Assembly: GCA_030597375.1 (NCBI GenBank)
Contig: JAUVRX010000003.1
Span: forward strand, 1 to 46,909
Direction: 5' to 3'
Length of the DNA: 46,909 nt
Source of the DNA: Acidobacteriota bacterium
GTDB lineage: Bacteria; Acidobacteriota; Thermoanaerobaculia; Multivoradales; JAHEKO01
Of this stretch, positions 33,732 through 41,821 are shown in pieces. The translations under genes were made by a program, and so were the position numbers. The first letter of the stretch is position 1, and each line of letters starts with the position of its first letter. A model generated the notes under the pieces. It made no database searches. It had not been told where the DNA came from and saw only the letters and a program-made list of their open reading frames with translations.

Positions 33732-34226
33732 TCAGATCTCCTCTTCTTCGAATAGAGGTAGCAAACGTGCCCGGATCTGTCCCGGCTCCTGCGGGGCCAA
33801 CCTCGTCTCCCCCACAACGCTCATGAAGTTCGTGTCGCCCTTCCAGCGGGGCACGATATGGAAGTGGAAGTGATCGGGGACCCCGGCACCCCCTGCTCGG
33901 CCGAGATTGATTCCCATGTTGAATCCATCCGGAGCATAAGCCCGCTGAAGGACTCTCTGGCATTTCAAAACCAGGGGCCAGAACTCGGCTACTGCTGCTG
34001 CTGCCGATTCTTCGGGGCTGGCCAGGTGACGCAGAGGCGCAACCATCAAATGGCCACTGGTATAGGGATAGCGGTTGAGCATCACCAGGTGGTGGGCCGC
34101 AACCGCCACCACAAGTCGCTCCGGATCGTCTGGCTTCTCGGCGGCAGCACAGAAGAAACAGTCTTTCGGCTCTGAGACAGATTCAGAAATGTACGCGAAC
34201 CTCCACGGAGTTAGCAACGTCTGCAT
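33732..34226 (-). CDS. HIT-family nucleotide hydrolase/phosphorylase
   Basis: A 164-residue histidine-triad protein. The active-site motif HFHFHIVPRW is intact, with NRYPYTSGHLMVAP and NLGRAGGAGVPDH upstream, as in the ApaH-like/FHIT-type diadenosine polyphosphate (Ap4A) phosphorylase group. A CFFCAAA near residue 25 could bind zinc. Expected role is cleavage of Ap4A or adenylated metabolites. It follows HU/IHF by 21 bases and is immediately followed by the DUF6677-like gene. Confidence 0.9.
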   Translation of the reverse strand: MQTLLTPWRFAYISESVSEPKDCFFCAAAEKPDDPERLVVAVAAHHLVMLNRYPYTSGHLMVAPLRHLASPEESAAAAVAEFWPLVLKCQRVLQRAYAPDGFNMGINLGRAGGAGVPDHFHFHIVPRWKGDTNFMSVVGETRLAPQEPGQIRARLLPLFEEEEI

Positions 34227-34247
34227 GGGTCCTGCCGATCACCTCGC

Positions 34248-34529
34248 TCAGGAGTCGCTGTTCAGCAGTTCCTTCAGCTCTTTGCCTGGCTTGAAATAGG
34301 GGATTCGCTTCGGGGGGACTTCGACGCGGGCACCGGTCTTGGGGTTCCGGCCGATTCGCGATCCCCGTTGACGAATGCGGAAGCTGCCAAATCCCCGCAG
34401 TTCGATCTTCTCACCATCCTTGAGCGATTCGACGATGCTCTCGAAGACCGTGTTGACGATGAGCTCGGCGTGCTTCTTGGTGAGCTGCGTGGTCTCCGCG
34501 ACCTGCTCCACCAACTCCGCTTTCGTCAT
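34248..34529 (-). CDS. HU/IHF-family DNA-bending protein
   Basis: A 93-residue nucleoid protein. The HU fold is clear: MTKAELVEQVAETTQLTKKH at the start, IELRGFGSFRIRQR, then the DNA-binding arm GRNPKTGARVEVPPKRIPYF. The C-terminal FKPGKELKELLN is closer to IHF-beta than to HU, but subunit class is not certain. ATG 34529 matches the family N-terminus; a GTG at 34547 would add six residues. The rpsA-ihf order recalls E. coli rpsA-ihfB. A stem-loop lies between them. Confidence 0.93.
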   Translation of the reverse strand: MTKAELVEQVAETTQLTKKHAELIVNTVFESIVESLKDGEKIELRGFGSFRIRQRGSRIGRNPKTGARVEVPPKRIPYFKPGKELKELLNSDS

Positions 34530-34573
34530 TCCACCCGCCACTTGCACGTCTCGCTCTTGTCTAGCTCTCGACT

Positions 34574-34618
34574 GGTGGGTCGGCCTTGTCTGGGCTCCTG
34601 CACGACGGCCAGCCCACC
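34574..34618 (-). other. Stem-loop between rpsA and HU/IHF
   Basis: GGTGGG (34574-34579) pairs with CCCACC (34613-34618) and GGCC (34582-34585) with GGCC (34607-34610), with a 2-base bulge on each side and a 21-base loop. It starts 13 bases after the rpsA stop. No T tract follows on the minus strand, so it may be a processing or stability element rather than a terminator. Confidence 0.5.
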
Positions 34619-34630
34619 CTGATTCAGAGC

Positions 34631-36937
34631 TTAGTCTACAACCTCCTTGACCTTGTCCTCGGCGGATTCTTCGCCAGAAGCGCTTTCACTCTCCTTTGCC
34701 TCCGAATCCTCCTCTGACGTAACTGCCTCTACCTTCTCCGGGGAGGTATCGGCCACCTCAACGCTGTCCTCGTCGGCGGCAACCTCCTGATCGGTCTTCT
34801 CGCCTTCCTTTGCGGGCTCGATCTCGACGGCCGTTTCAGCCTCGGGCTCCTCTATTGATTCGCCCGCCACCTCATCCTCGGCTGTCTCGGCAGCATCGGC
34901 TACGTCTGCCGTCGACGCCGCTTCCCCCTCAGCCGGCGGCGCCTCCTCAGCAGCCTCGACGCTGTCCTCGTCGGCGGCAACCTCCTGATCGGTCTTCTCG
35001 CCTTCCTTTGCGGACTCGATCTCGACGGCCGTTTCAGCCTCGGGCTCCTCTATTGATTCGCCCGCCACCTCATCCTCGGCTGTCTCGGCAGCATCGGCTA
35101 CGTCTGCCGTCGACTCCGCTTCCCCCTCAGCCGGCGGCGCCTCCTCAACGGCCTCCGCCTCGGCCTCTACCTCGACTTCTTCCTCCGAAGTCTCTTCGAC
35201 ATCCTCGGCCTCAGCATCGCCAGGCTTCTCCTGGGCTGCGGGTTCCTCGGATTCGGCCTCGGCATCAGCCCTCTCCAGTTCGGAAATTTCTTCGGCTGTA
35301 GGCTGGGGAACACCGCGCATCGTCAGCCCGACCTTCTTGTCGTCCTCCTCGATGCGCAAGATCCTGGCGCTGACCCATTCACCGACCGAATACTGATCTT
35401 CGAGCGAGCTCGCGCCGCTCTCGATCTCACTCACATGAGCCAAGCCTTCCAGGCCATCATAGATATCTACGAATAATCCGAAGTCGGTCACATTGACCAC
35501 TCTGCCCGTAACGGTGTCACCGACTGTGTTCTCCTCCACGAAACTGTCCCATTCGTTCGGCAGGAATTCCTTGATGGACAGAGACACCCTTTGATTCTCG
35601 ACATCGATGTTCGTAATCCGCGCCCGAACATCGTCGCCCTTGGTCAACACGTCGCCGGGATGTTTGATCCGTTTCGTCCAGCTCATGTCCGAAACGTGGA
35701 TCAGGCCGTCGATTTCATCCGTGATCTGTACGAAAGCTCCGAACTCTGTCAGGTTCCGTACTTTGCCTTCGATGACGCTGCCCGTCGGCTGGGAGATCGC
35801 CAGCTCTTCCCACGGATTTCTCTCGGCTTGCCGCAACGACAAGCTGATCCGCCGCTGCGCCAGATCCAGCTCGGAGACGATGGCCTCGATCTCGTCTCCC
35901 GCTTCCAGGATCTTGGATGGGTTCACCACTTTCTTGGTCCACGACATCTCGCTGACATGGATCAGGCCCTCGACTCCCTCCTCGAGCTCGACGAAGGCAC
36001 CATAGTCCACAAGGCTGACTACCTTGCCTCGAACTTTGGAGCCAAGCGGATATTTCTTGTCCACCAGCGACCAGGGATCCTCGGATCTCTGTTTGTAGCC
36101 CAAGGAGACCCTCTCCGTTTCAGGGTCGAACTTCAGCACCACGACCTCGGCATCGTCGCCAATCGCAAAGTGCTCCGAAGGGTGGTTGACCCGGCCCCAG
36201 GAAATATCAGTAATGTGCAGGAGGCCATCGATGCCACCCAGGTCGACGAACACTCCGTAGTCGGTGATGTTCTTGACCACACCGTCGAGAATCACGCCCT
36301 CTTCGAGCTTGGTCAGGGTCTCGGCCTTCTTGGCGGCAAATTCCTTTTCGAGCACGGCCTTGCGAGAAAGCACCACATTGTTGCGTCGGCGGTCCATGCT
36401 GATGACCTTGAACTCCAGCTCCTCACCTCGGAGCGACTCCAGGTTCTTGACCGGTTTGATGTCGACCAGGGATCCTGGCAGAAAGGCTCGGATGCCAACA
36501 TCGATCGCCAGACCGCCTTTGATACGGTCGATCACCCGGCCACGGATGATGTCTCCCGCTTTGTAGCTCTTCTCGATATCCGCCCAGACCTTCATCCTTT
36601 CGGCCTTCTGCTTGGAGAGCAGCACATGTCCTTCCGCATCCTCTGTGCGCTCGAGAAGCACTTCGACCTCATCGCCGACCTCGACCGACACCTTGCCTTC
36701 GAAGTCGACGAATTCTGCGATGGGAACCAAGCCCTCTGATTTGTAGCCCACATCGACCACCACATGGTTCTGGGTGAGCGCAATGACCCGCCCTGTGACG
36801 ATCTGTCCCTCGCTGAGATGGCGCATGCTCTCATCGTAGAGAGATACCATCTCCTCGAATCCAAATTCCTCCTTCTCCTCGATCGTGTCGGACGTACTGT
36901 CAGTCTCCTGACGGTCGTTCTCGTCCATGGACTCCAT
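34631..36937 (-). CDS. rpsA: 30S ribosomal protein S1
   Basis: A 768-residue protein with six S1 domains (about residues 45-500) that holds mRNA on the 30S subunit. Domain starts include VTGRVIALTQNHVVVDVG, DGVVKNITDYGVFVDLGG and RGKVVSLVDYGAFVELEEG. About 220 very acidic C-terminal residues follow, containing two near-identical 66-residue repeats. Three ATGs lie close together at 36946, 36937 and 36928; 36937 is chosen since AGGAGG is 10 bases before it and only 1 base before 36946. A consensus promoter lies at 37040-37068. It should be the first gene of the run towards lpxB. Confidence 0.96.
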   Translation of the reverse strand: MESMDENDRQETDSTSDTIEEKEEFGFEEMVSLYDESMRHLSEGQIVTGRVIALTQNHVVVDVGYKSEGLVPIAEFVDFEGKVSVEVGDEVEVLLERTEDAEGHVLLSKQKAERMKVWADIEKSYKAGDIIRGRVIDRIKGGLAIDVGIRAFLPGSLVDIKPVKNLESLRGEELEFKVISMDRRRNNVVLSRKAVLEKEFAAKKAETLTKLEEGVILDGVVKNITDYGVFVDLGGIDGLLHITDISWGRVNHPSEHFAIGDDAEVVVLKFDPETERVSLGYKQRSEDPWSLVDKKYPLGSKVRGKVVSLVDYGAFVELEEGVEGLIHVSEMSWTKKVVNPSKILEAGDEIEAIVSELDLAQRRISLSLRQAERNPWEELAISQPTGSVIEGKVRNLTEFGAFVQITDEIDGLIHVSDMSWTKRIKHPGDVLTKGDDVRARITNIDVENQRVSLSIKEFLPNEWDSFVEENTVGDTVTGRVVNVTDFGLFVDIYDGLEGLAHVSEIESGASSLEDQYSVGEWVSARILRIEEDDKKVGLTMRGVPQPTAEEISELERADAEAESEEPAAQEKPGDAEAEDVEETSEEEVEVEAEAEAVEEAPPAEGEAESTADVADAAETAEDEVAGESIEEPEAETAVEIESAKEGEKTDQEVAADEDSVEAAEEAPPAEGEAASTADVADAAETAEDEVAGESIEEPEAETAVEIEPAKEGEKTDQEVAADEDSVEVADTSPEKVEAVTSEEDSEAKESESASGEESAEDKVKEVVD
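34756..35151 (-). repeat. 198-bp tandem duplication in rpsA tail
   Basis: Two direct copies, about 34756-34953 and 34954-35151, differ at only a few bases. The period is exactly 66 codons, so the frame is kept. Each encodes an acidic segment including APPAEGEA, DVADAAETAEDEVAG and KEGEKTDQEVA. The high identity, including third codon positions, points to recent duplication. Confidence 0.9.
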
Positions 36938-36965
36938 AAGACACATTCCTCCTTGACAATGGGAT

Positions 36966-36980
36966 CAGGCCGAGGGCCTG
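36966..36980 (-). other. Hairpin in rpsA leader
   Basis: CAGGCC and GGCCTG form a 6-bp stem with a 3-base loop, about 12 bases before the AGGAGG of rpsA. S1 represses its own mRNA in E. coli through structured leader elements; a similar role here is a guess from position. Confidence 0.4.
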
Positions 36981-37039
36981 TCTTTCCCTATGACGGGAAA
37001 TTCGAGCTCCGTTAAGTCGTTTAGAACTCGAAGTTTCAG

Positions 37040-37068
37040 AGTATAGGGAGGTCCCTTTGGGCTGTCAA
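37040..37068 (-). promoter_or_regulatory. Consensus promoter of rpsA
   Basis: On the minus strand TTGACA (37063-37068), a 17-base spacer and TATACT (37040-37045). It lies just after the queG stop and gives a leader of about 100 bases to rpsA. Confidence 0.85.
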
Positions 37069-37078
37069 CCCAGAGACT

Positions 37079-38236
37079 CTAGCCACTTTCCGCGCTGTGC
37101 TCATCTCGATTCTCGAGCTGCGAGAGCGCCGCCTCGATCTCCCGACGAACGTCGGACTCGGATTCGGCCCCCTGTCGAGCCTCCAGACCAGCGCGAGCCT
37201 CATCTCCACCAATCTGTCCTAGAGCCCATGCAACGTGAAGGCGTACCAGCTCGCTACCCTCTTGTAGGGCCTCCAGAAGGGCGGGTACATATCGGCGGTT
37301 CCCCGAGTTTCCCATCGCCACAGCCGCGTTTCTCTGCAGGCCTTCCTGTTTGGCCCGCTTCATTGGGCTGCCTCGAAACCGCTCGATATATTGTTGCCGG
37401 TCGATTCGTAGCAAACCGGCCAGATCCAGCTCTGCCCTCTTCGAAGGCAGGTGCATTTCCGGATGATGGACCTCGATGGCGGTGCCATTCCAGGGGCAGG
37501 CCTCCTGGCACAGATCGCAGCCGAAGACCCAGCCGCCCATCTGATGGCGTATCTCCTGAGGAAACGCTCCTCGATGCTCGATTGTCCAGTAGCTGATGCA
37601 CCGATTGGCATCCAACCGGTACGGCTCCGGCAACGCACCGGTTGGACATGCCTCCAGGCACTGCGTGCAGCTGCCGCAGAGGTCAGCGATGGCGACATCC
37701 GGATCCAGTTCCAGGCTCAAGAAGAGCTCACCCAGTAGAAGCCATGAGCCGGACTCTTCGTTCAACAGCATGGTGTTCTTTCCGAAGGCCCCCAGGCCGG
37801 CGCGGGTTGCGAGCTCGCGCTCCAGCACCGGTCCGGTATCGACATAGGCTCTCGTCGAGCACTCAGGAAAGACGTCACGGACTCTCTCCGCGAGCCGATC
37901 CAGCCGGCCCTTCATCAGATCGTGGTAGTCGACTCCTCGAGCATAGCGAGCTACACATGGCCATAAGTCCCCATCGACCGTTCGCTCACCGCTGAGCGGG
38001 CTGTACTGAAGCGCCACGCAGACCGCGCTACGAGCACCTGGAAAGATCTCTCTCGGGTCGACACGCAGCCCGGTGCGCCGGTTCATATAGGCCATTGCCG
38101 CGTGGTTGCCCTCATCCAACCAGCGCAGGACCGCCTGTCGTTGGGATGAAGGCTCCAACCTGGCAATACCGGCTCGATCGAATCCCACTTCCAGAGCCCA
38201 GCTCCGAAGCAGGTCGGCTGTACTCTCAGACTGCAC
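37079..38236 (-). CDS. queG: Epoxyqueuosine reductase
   Basis: A 385-residue cobalamin-dependent iron-sulfur enzyme that makes the last step of queuosine in tRNA (epoxyqueuosine to queuosine). Two 4Fe-4S motifs are present: CGSCTQCLEACPTGAL and CDLCQEACPWN, joined at the first by the family sequence RAGLGAFGKNTMLL. ARYARGVDYH belongs to the N-terminal catalytic domain. The end is a HEAT-like repeat (about 300-375, RNAAVAMGNSG and LHVAWALGQIGG), as in many QueG. It is transcribed away from leucine dehydrogenase and ends just before the rpsA promoter. Confidence 0.95.
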   Translation of the reverse strand: MQSESTADLLRSWALEVGFDRAGIARLEPSSQRQAVLRWLDEGNHAAMAYMNRRTGLRVDPREIFPGARSAVCVALQYSPLSGERTVDGDLWPCVARYARGVDYHDLMKGRLDRLAERVRDVFPECSTRAYVDTGPVLERELATRAGLGAFGKNTMLLNEESGSWLLLGELFLSLELDPDVAIADLCGSCTQCLEACPTGALPEPYRLDANRCISYWTIEHRGAFPQEIRHQMGGWVFGCDLCQEACPWNGTAIEVHHPEMHLPSKRAELDLAGLLRIDRQQYIERFRGSPMKRAKQEGLQRNAAVAMGNSGNRRYVPALLEALQEGSELVRLHVAWALGQIGGDEARAGLEARQGAESESDVRREIEAALSQLENRDEHSAESG

Positions 38237-38287
38237 GACCCGTCATTCTAGCCGTACCAGATCCCTCTTCGGGCGTCATCAGGATAT

Positions 38288-38317
38288 TTGGTGGGTCACG
38301 GCAAGTTCGAGTAGACT
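38288..38317 (+). promoter_or_regulatory. Possible promoter of leucine dehydrogenase
   Basis: TTGGTG (38288-38293), an 18-base spacer and TAGACT (38312-38317). Start of transcription near 38324 would leave a 200-base leader. An inverted repeat lies just downstream. No other gene is seen in the 38237-38522 divergent gap. Confidence 0.35.
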
Positions 38318-38330
38318 GTATGGGATTCGA

Positions 38331-38348
38331 CGTACCCAGGCGGGTACG
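38331..38348. promoter_or_regulatory. Operator-like inverted repeat
   Basis: CGTACCC and GGGTACG form a perfect 7-bp inverted repeat around AGGC. It lies about 7 bases after the expected start site of the possible promoter 38288-38317, a typical place for a repressor site. It could instead be a small RNA hairpin in the leader. Confidence 0.4.
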
Positions 38349-38522
38349 GCCTGTCATTCCAACCGGTCGTCCGCTCGGGCCAGTTTCGGCAGCTCCGAAC
38401 TGAGGACACACCAGAAAACTCGAGGCCCCAACGAATGGGTCCTTGTTCGGGAACCGCCGCAGAAGCGAGCCTGACGGGCAACCGAACCGTTCACACTCTG
38501 ACCTGATCAGGAGATCTGGCAC

Positions 38523-39629
38523 ATGGAGCTTTTCGAACGACTCGAGGACATGGGACACGAGCGCGTACTTCTGTGCTCGAATCCCGAAGTAGGACTGAAG
38601 GCCATTATCGCCGTCCATTCCACCACCCTCGGCCCGGGCCTCGGAGGCCTCAGGATGTGGCCCTTCAAGGACTTCGAAGAGGCCCTCACCGATGTTCTCC
38701 GCCTATCCCGGGGTATGACCTACAAGGCGGCTGCAGCGGGTCTTCACCTCGGCGGCGGCAAGGCGGTCATCATCGGCGACCCGAAGTCCGACAAGAGCGA
38801 GGCGCTCTTCCGCTGCTTCGGTCGCTACGTCGAGTCCCTGAACGGTCTCTACATCACCGCGGAGGATGTGGGTACTGACATGGAGGACATGGAGGTCATC
38901 CTTTCCGAGACCCGCTGGGTTACAGGTGTTTCTCCGGCCCACGGTGGCAGTGGCGATCCATCGCCGGTGACCGCCTACGGTGTGCTGCAGGGAATCAAGG
39001 CTGCCGCCAACTGGAAGAATGACGAGCCCTCTCTCAAGGGTATGACCGTAGCCGTTCAGGGAGTCGGAAACGTCGGCTACTACCTGGCCAAGTACCTCAC
39101 GGATGAAGGCGCCAAGGTCATCGGAGCCGACATCGACCCGGAAAGGACGGCCAGGGCCGAGAGTGATCTGGGGATCGAAGTCGTTTCACCGCAAGAGATC
39201 ATGGAAGTGGACTGCGATGTACTGGCACCCTGCGCGCTCGGGGCCGGCCTCAACCAGGAGTCCATCCCCAAGCTGCGCTGCAGCATCGTGGCTGGCGGCG
39301 CCAACAACCAGCTACACAACGAAGAAGTCGACGGCGTCGCGCTTCACGAGCAAGACATCCTCTATGCCCCTGATTTCGTCATCAACGCCGGTGGACTGAT
39401 CAATGTCTACAACGAACTGACGGGCGAATACAACCAGGAGAGAGCGTTGCGCATGACCCGCGGCATCTACCTGAACCTGATGCGGGTCTTCCAGATCTCC
39501 AAGGAAGAAAAGGTACCGACCTACGTCGCTGCGGATCGCATGGCCGAGGAACGGATCGCCACCATCAGGAAGCTCGGCTCCCGCCATTGGGGCCGCTTCA
39601 TCAGCAACCACAAGCCCGAGGCAGGTTGA
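38523..39629 (+). CDS. Leucine dehydrogenase (Glu/Leu/Phe/Val family)
   Basis: A 368-residue NAD-dependent enzyme that reversibly deaminates branched-chain amino acids to 2-oxo acids. Lysines of the active site match the LeuDH pattern: K68 (RGMTYK) and K80 (AAAGLHLGGGK). GGLRMWPF and the Rossmann VQGVGNVGYYLAKYL are typical. The C-terminal KAPDFVIN-like sequence reads YAPDFVINAGGLINVY. Valine or phenylalanine specificity cannot be excluded. The start ATG has AGGAG 9 bases upstream. It is a single-gene unit facing opposite to both neighbours. Confidence 0.93.
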   Translation: MELFERLEDMGHERVLLCSNPEVGLKAIIAVHSTTLGPGLGGLRMWPFKDFEEALTDVLRLSRGMTYKAAAAGLHLGGGKAVIIGDPKSDKSEALFRCFGRYVESLNGLYITAEDVGTDMEDMEVILSETRWVTGVSPAHGGSGDPSPVTAYGVLQGIKAAANWKNDEPSLKGMTVAVQGVGNVGYYLAKYLTDEGAKVIGADIDPERTARAESDLGIEVVSPQEIMEVDCDVLAPCALGAGLNQESIPKLRCSIVAGGANNQLHNEEVDGVALHEQDILYAPDFVINAGGLINVYNELTGEYNQERALRMTRGIYLNLMRVFQISKEEKVPTYVAADRMAEERIATIRKLGSRHWGRFISNHKPEAG

Positions 39630-39705
39630 GAATCAAACACTCGAGTTGAAATAGGAGTCCGTCCGAGGGCCGCTCAGGCACTATGCGTTTGAACGTTTCA
39701 GTCCA

Positions 39706-40401
39706 CTAGGCCGGACTCTTCATGAGCCGCTGCTGGATCTCTTCCAGGATTACCTGGACCACTTCCTCAATCGACCGAGAGCCGGTGTCTACCACCCGGT
39801 AGCTGCTATCCAGGGTCAGGGGTGATTCGGCCCTGGTGGAATCCCGCTCGTCCCGCTGGCCTACCTCGCGCATCAGCTCGTCTGCGCTCAGATTCGACTG
39901 GCCGGACTCCTGGAGTTGCTTGAAGCGGCGACGAACTCTCGTTTCCAACGGCGCCTGCAAGAAGAATTTGTAGGGCGTGTGGGGGAAGACCTTGGTGCCG
40001 ATGTCACGCCCCTCCACCACAGCCCCTCTCGACTCGGCGAATGAGCGCTGGTGTTCCACCATGATCCGGCGGACCCTCGGATACGCCGAAATAGCTGAAG
40101 TGATCTCCGAGATCCGCGGCTGCCGTGCTCGATCCCCCAGATGCCTGCCGTCCAGGAGCACCTCGACGGTGCCGTTTTCTTCACGGCGCAGCTCGAGATC
40201 CAGATCGGCAGCCAACTCCTCTACCTTCGACTGATTCACGGGATCGACACCCAGTTGATCGACCTTGAGGCCCAAAGCCCGATACATCGCCCCAGTCTCG
40301 AGATAGGGCACATCCAGCGCCACCGCCAATCGGCGGGCTACTGTGGTCTTGCCCACCCCGGAAGTACCATCGATGGCCACGATCAGCGGCTCGCCCTTCA
40401 T
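39706..40401 (-). CDS. cmk: Cytidylate kinase
   Basis: A 231-residue kinase that phosphorylates CMP/dCMP to the diphosphates. The P-loop DGTSGVGKTT lies near the start, followed by YLETGAMYRALGL, and the CMP-binding VVEGRDIGTKVFP is intact. The lid has RRRFKQLQESG. It overlaps the pseudouridine synthase gene by 4 bases (ATGA). In related genomes cmk often precedes rpsA directly; here queG and leucine dehydrogenase separate them. Confidence 0.96.
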   Translation of the reverse strand: MKGEPLIVAIDGTSGVGKTTVARRLAVALDVPYLETGAMYRALGLKVDQLGVDPVNQSKVEELAADLDLELRREENGTVEVLLDGRHLGDRARQPRISEITSAISAYPRVRRIMVEHQRSFAESRGAVVEGRDIGTKVFPHTPYKFFLQAPLETRVRRRFKQLQESGQSNLSADELMREVGQRDERDSTRAESPLTLDSSYRVVDTGSRSIEEVVQVILEEIQQRLMKSPA

Positions 40402-41189
40402 CGACGTGACCTCCGGTTCGTCCGGCGTCGATTTCCCCGTCCAGCGGTCTTCGGTCGCCGACCGCTCTTCAGTGACTCGACTTCCCGGGTGCTGAGCTCT
40501 CTATAGGATCCGATTGGGAGATCTGGATCCGCGACAGCACCGATTCCGGCACGCACCAGCCGTTGCACCGGGTTGCCGATGCGGAAGAACATCTCGCGAA
40601 TCTGTCGATTCCGCCCCTCCTGAAGCTCCACCACCCACCATGAGTTGGACTCGCCCTTTCCACCCCTGGGGCTCTTCAGCAAGCGGATCTTTGCTGGTGC
40701 GGTCCGTTTGCCGTCCAAGATCACACCTGCTCGCAGCTTGGTGACAGCATCCTCGCTGGGCACGCCCTTCACCTTCACATGGTAGGTCTTCGAGCAACCG
40801 AAACTGGGATGTGCGAGACGATGAGCCAAATCTCCGTCATCTGTCAGGATTATCAACCCTTCGCTGTTGAAGTCGAGCCGGCCTGCGATCACCAGGGACT
40901 TTCGAAGCCTTGGAGGCAGGAGATCGAAGACCGTTGGACGCCCCTGGGGATCGGCCCGTGTGGACATGTAGCCTCTGGGTTTGTACAACAGGAAGTGCGC
41001 GTTCCCCCTGGGTGGTTTGAGGCGACGTCCGTCCACCTTGATGGCGTCACTCAGCGGGTCGGCCTTCTCACCGACCTCTGCGACCCTACCGTTGACGGTG
41101 ACTCGCCCCTCGCGGATCCAATCCTCGGCCTTGCGGCGGGAAGCGATGCCGGCGCGAGAGAGAATACGCTGTAAACGTTCCTGGCTCAC
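40398..41189 (-). CDS. rluB: RluB/RsuA-type rRNA pseudouridine synthase
   Basis: A 263-residue pseudouridine synthase of the RsuA/RluB/E/F family. An S4 RNA-binding domain spans 3-50 (RLQRILSRAGIASRRKAE), and the catalytic D106 is in AGRLDFNSEGLIILT. EGRNRQIREMF is the third family motif. The C-terminal 25 residues are Arg/Lys-rich. Substrate site is probably 23S rRNA; RluB rather than RsuA is inferred from its place after scpB. GTG start overlaps the scpB stop. Confidence 0.93.
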   Translation of the reverse strand: MSQERLQRILSRAGIASRRKAEDWIREGRVTVNGRVAEVGEKADPLSDAIKVDGRRLKPPRGNAHFLLYKPRGYMSTRADPQGRPTVFDLLPPRLRKSLVIAGRLDFNSEGLIILTDDGDLAHRLAHPSFGCSKTYHVKVKGVPSEDAVTKLRAGVILDGKRTAPAKIRLLKSPRGGKGESNSWWVVELQEGRNRQIREMFFRIGNPVQRLVRAGIGAVADPDLPIGSYRELSTREVESLKSGRRPKTAGRGNRRRTNRRSRR

Positions 41190-41821
41190 GATTCGCCGGG
41201 CTCGATCGGTTCGGCCTCTCCGCCGGGTTCGTCGACGACAGCCTGCCGCTGTTCGACCGGCTGTCCCCCTGGATCGGCCCCATCCGAACCGAAGATCTCC
41301 TCGAACTCCTCCAGGGGAGGAAGGTCCTCCAGAGACTCGAGCCCGAAGTGCATCAGGAACTCCCGGGTGGTTCGGTAGAGAAACGGCTTGCCGACTACCT
41401 TCTTGCGACCGGCGATACGAACCAGCCGCTTCTCCAGAAGAGTCTTCAAGACACCCGCCGGGCTGACTCCCCTGGACTCTTGGATCTCGGGGCCTGTGAT
41501 CGGTTGGCGGTAGGCCACGATCGCCAGCGTCTCCAGAGCCGCCATGGAAAGACGCGTCCTGCCGGAGACCTCGAAGAACTTTCGCAAGTAGCCGTGCAGA
41601 TCAGGTCGGGTCACCAGTCTCAGCCCACCCGCGACCTCCTCGATCTGAATTCCGGCACCAGGTCCACCGCGATATCGATCGACGACCCGATCCAACGCGG
41701 CCGCAACCTCGTCCTGTTCCTGGCTTCCGAAGATCTCCAGAAGCTTCGAACGATCCACCGGTTCGGCTGCAACAAAGAGAACAGCCTCCAGCGCCGCTTC
41801 GATCTCCGAGCGTTCCGTCAT
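41186..41821 (-). CDS. scpB: Segregation and condensation protein B
   Basis: A 211-residue winged-helix protein that forms the SMC-ScpAB condensin with ScpA. Family features: IEAALEAVLFVAAEPV at the start, RLSMAALETLAIVAYRQPIT, and the second winged helix GRKKVVGKPFLYRTT. A 40-residue Glu/Pro-rich tail follows. It overlaps scpA by 4 bases and rluB by 4 bases. Confidence 0.95.
   Translation of the reverse strand: MTERSEIEAALEAVLFVAAEPVDRSKLLEIFGSQEQDEVAAALDRVVDRYRGGPGAGIQIEEVAGGLRLVTRPDLHGYLRKFFEVSGRTRLSMAALETLAIVAYRQPITGPEIQESRGVSPAGVLKTLLEKRLVRIAGRKKVVGKPFLYRTTREFLMHFGLESLEDLPPLEEFEEIFGSDGADPGGQPVEQRQAVVDEPGGEAEPIEPGES

Noticed and set aside
34756-35151. CRISPR-like array
   Set aside because: Only two long direct copies without spacers, inside a coding frame.
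34810-35301. Pro/Arg-rich repeated plus-strand frame
   Set aside because: It is the antisense of the acidic repeat of S1 and only reflects that repeat.
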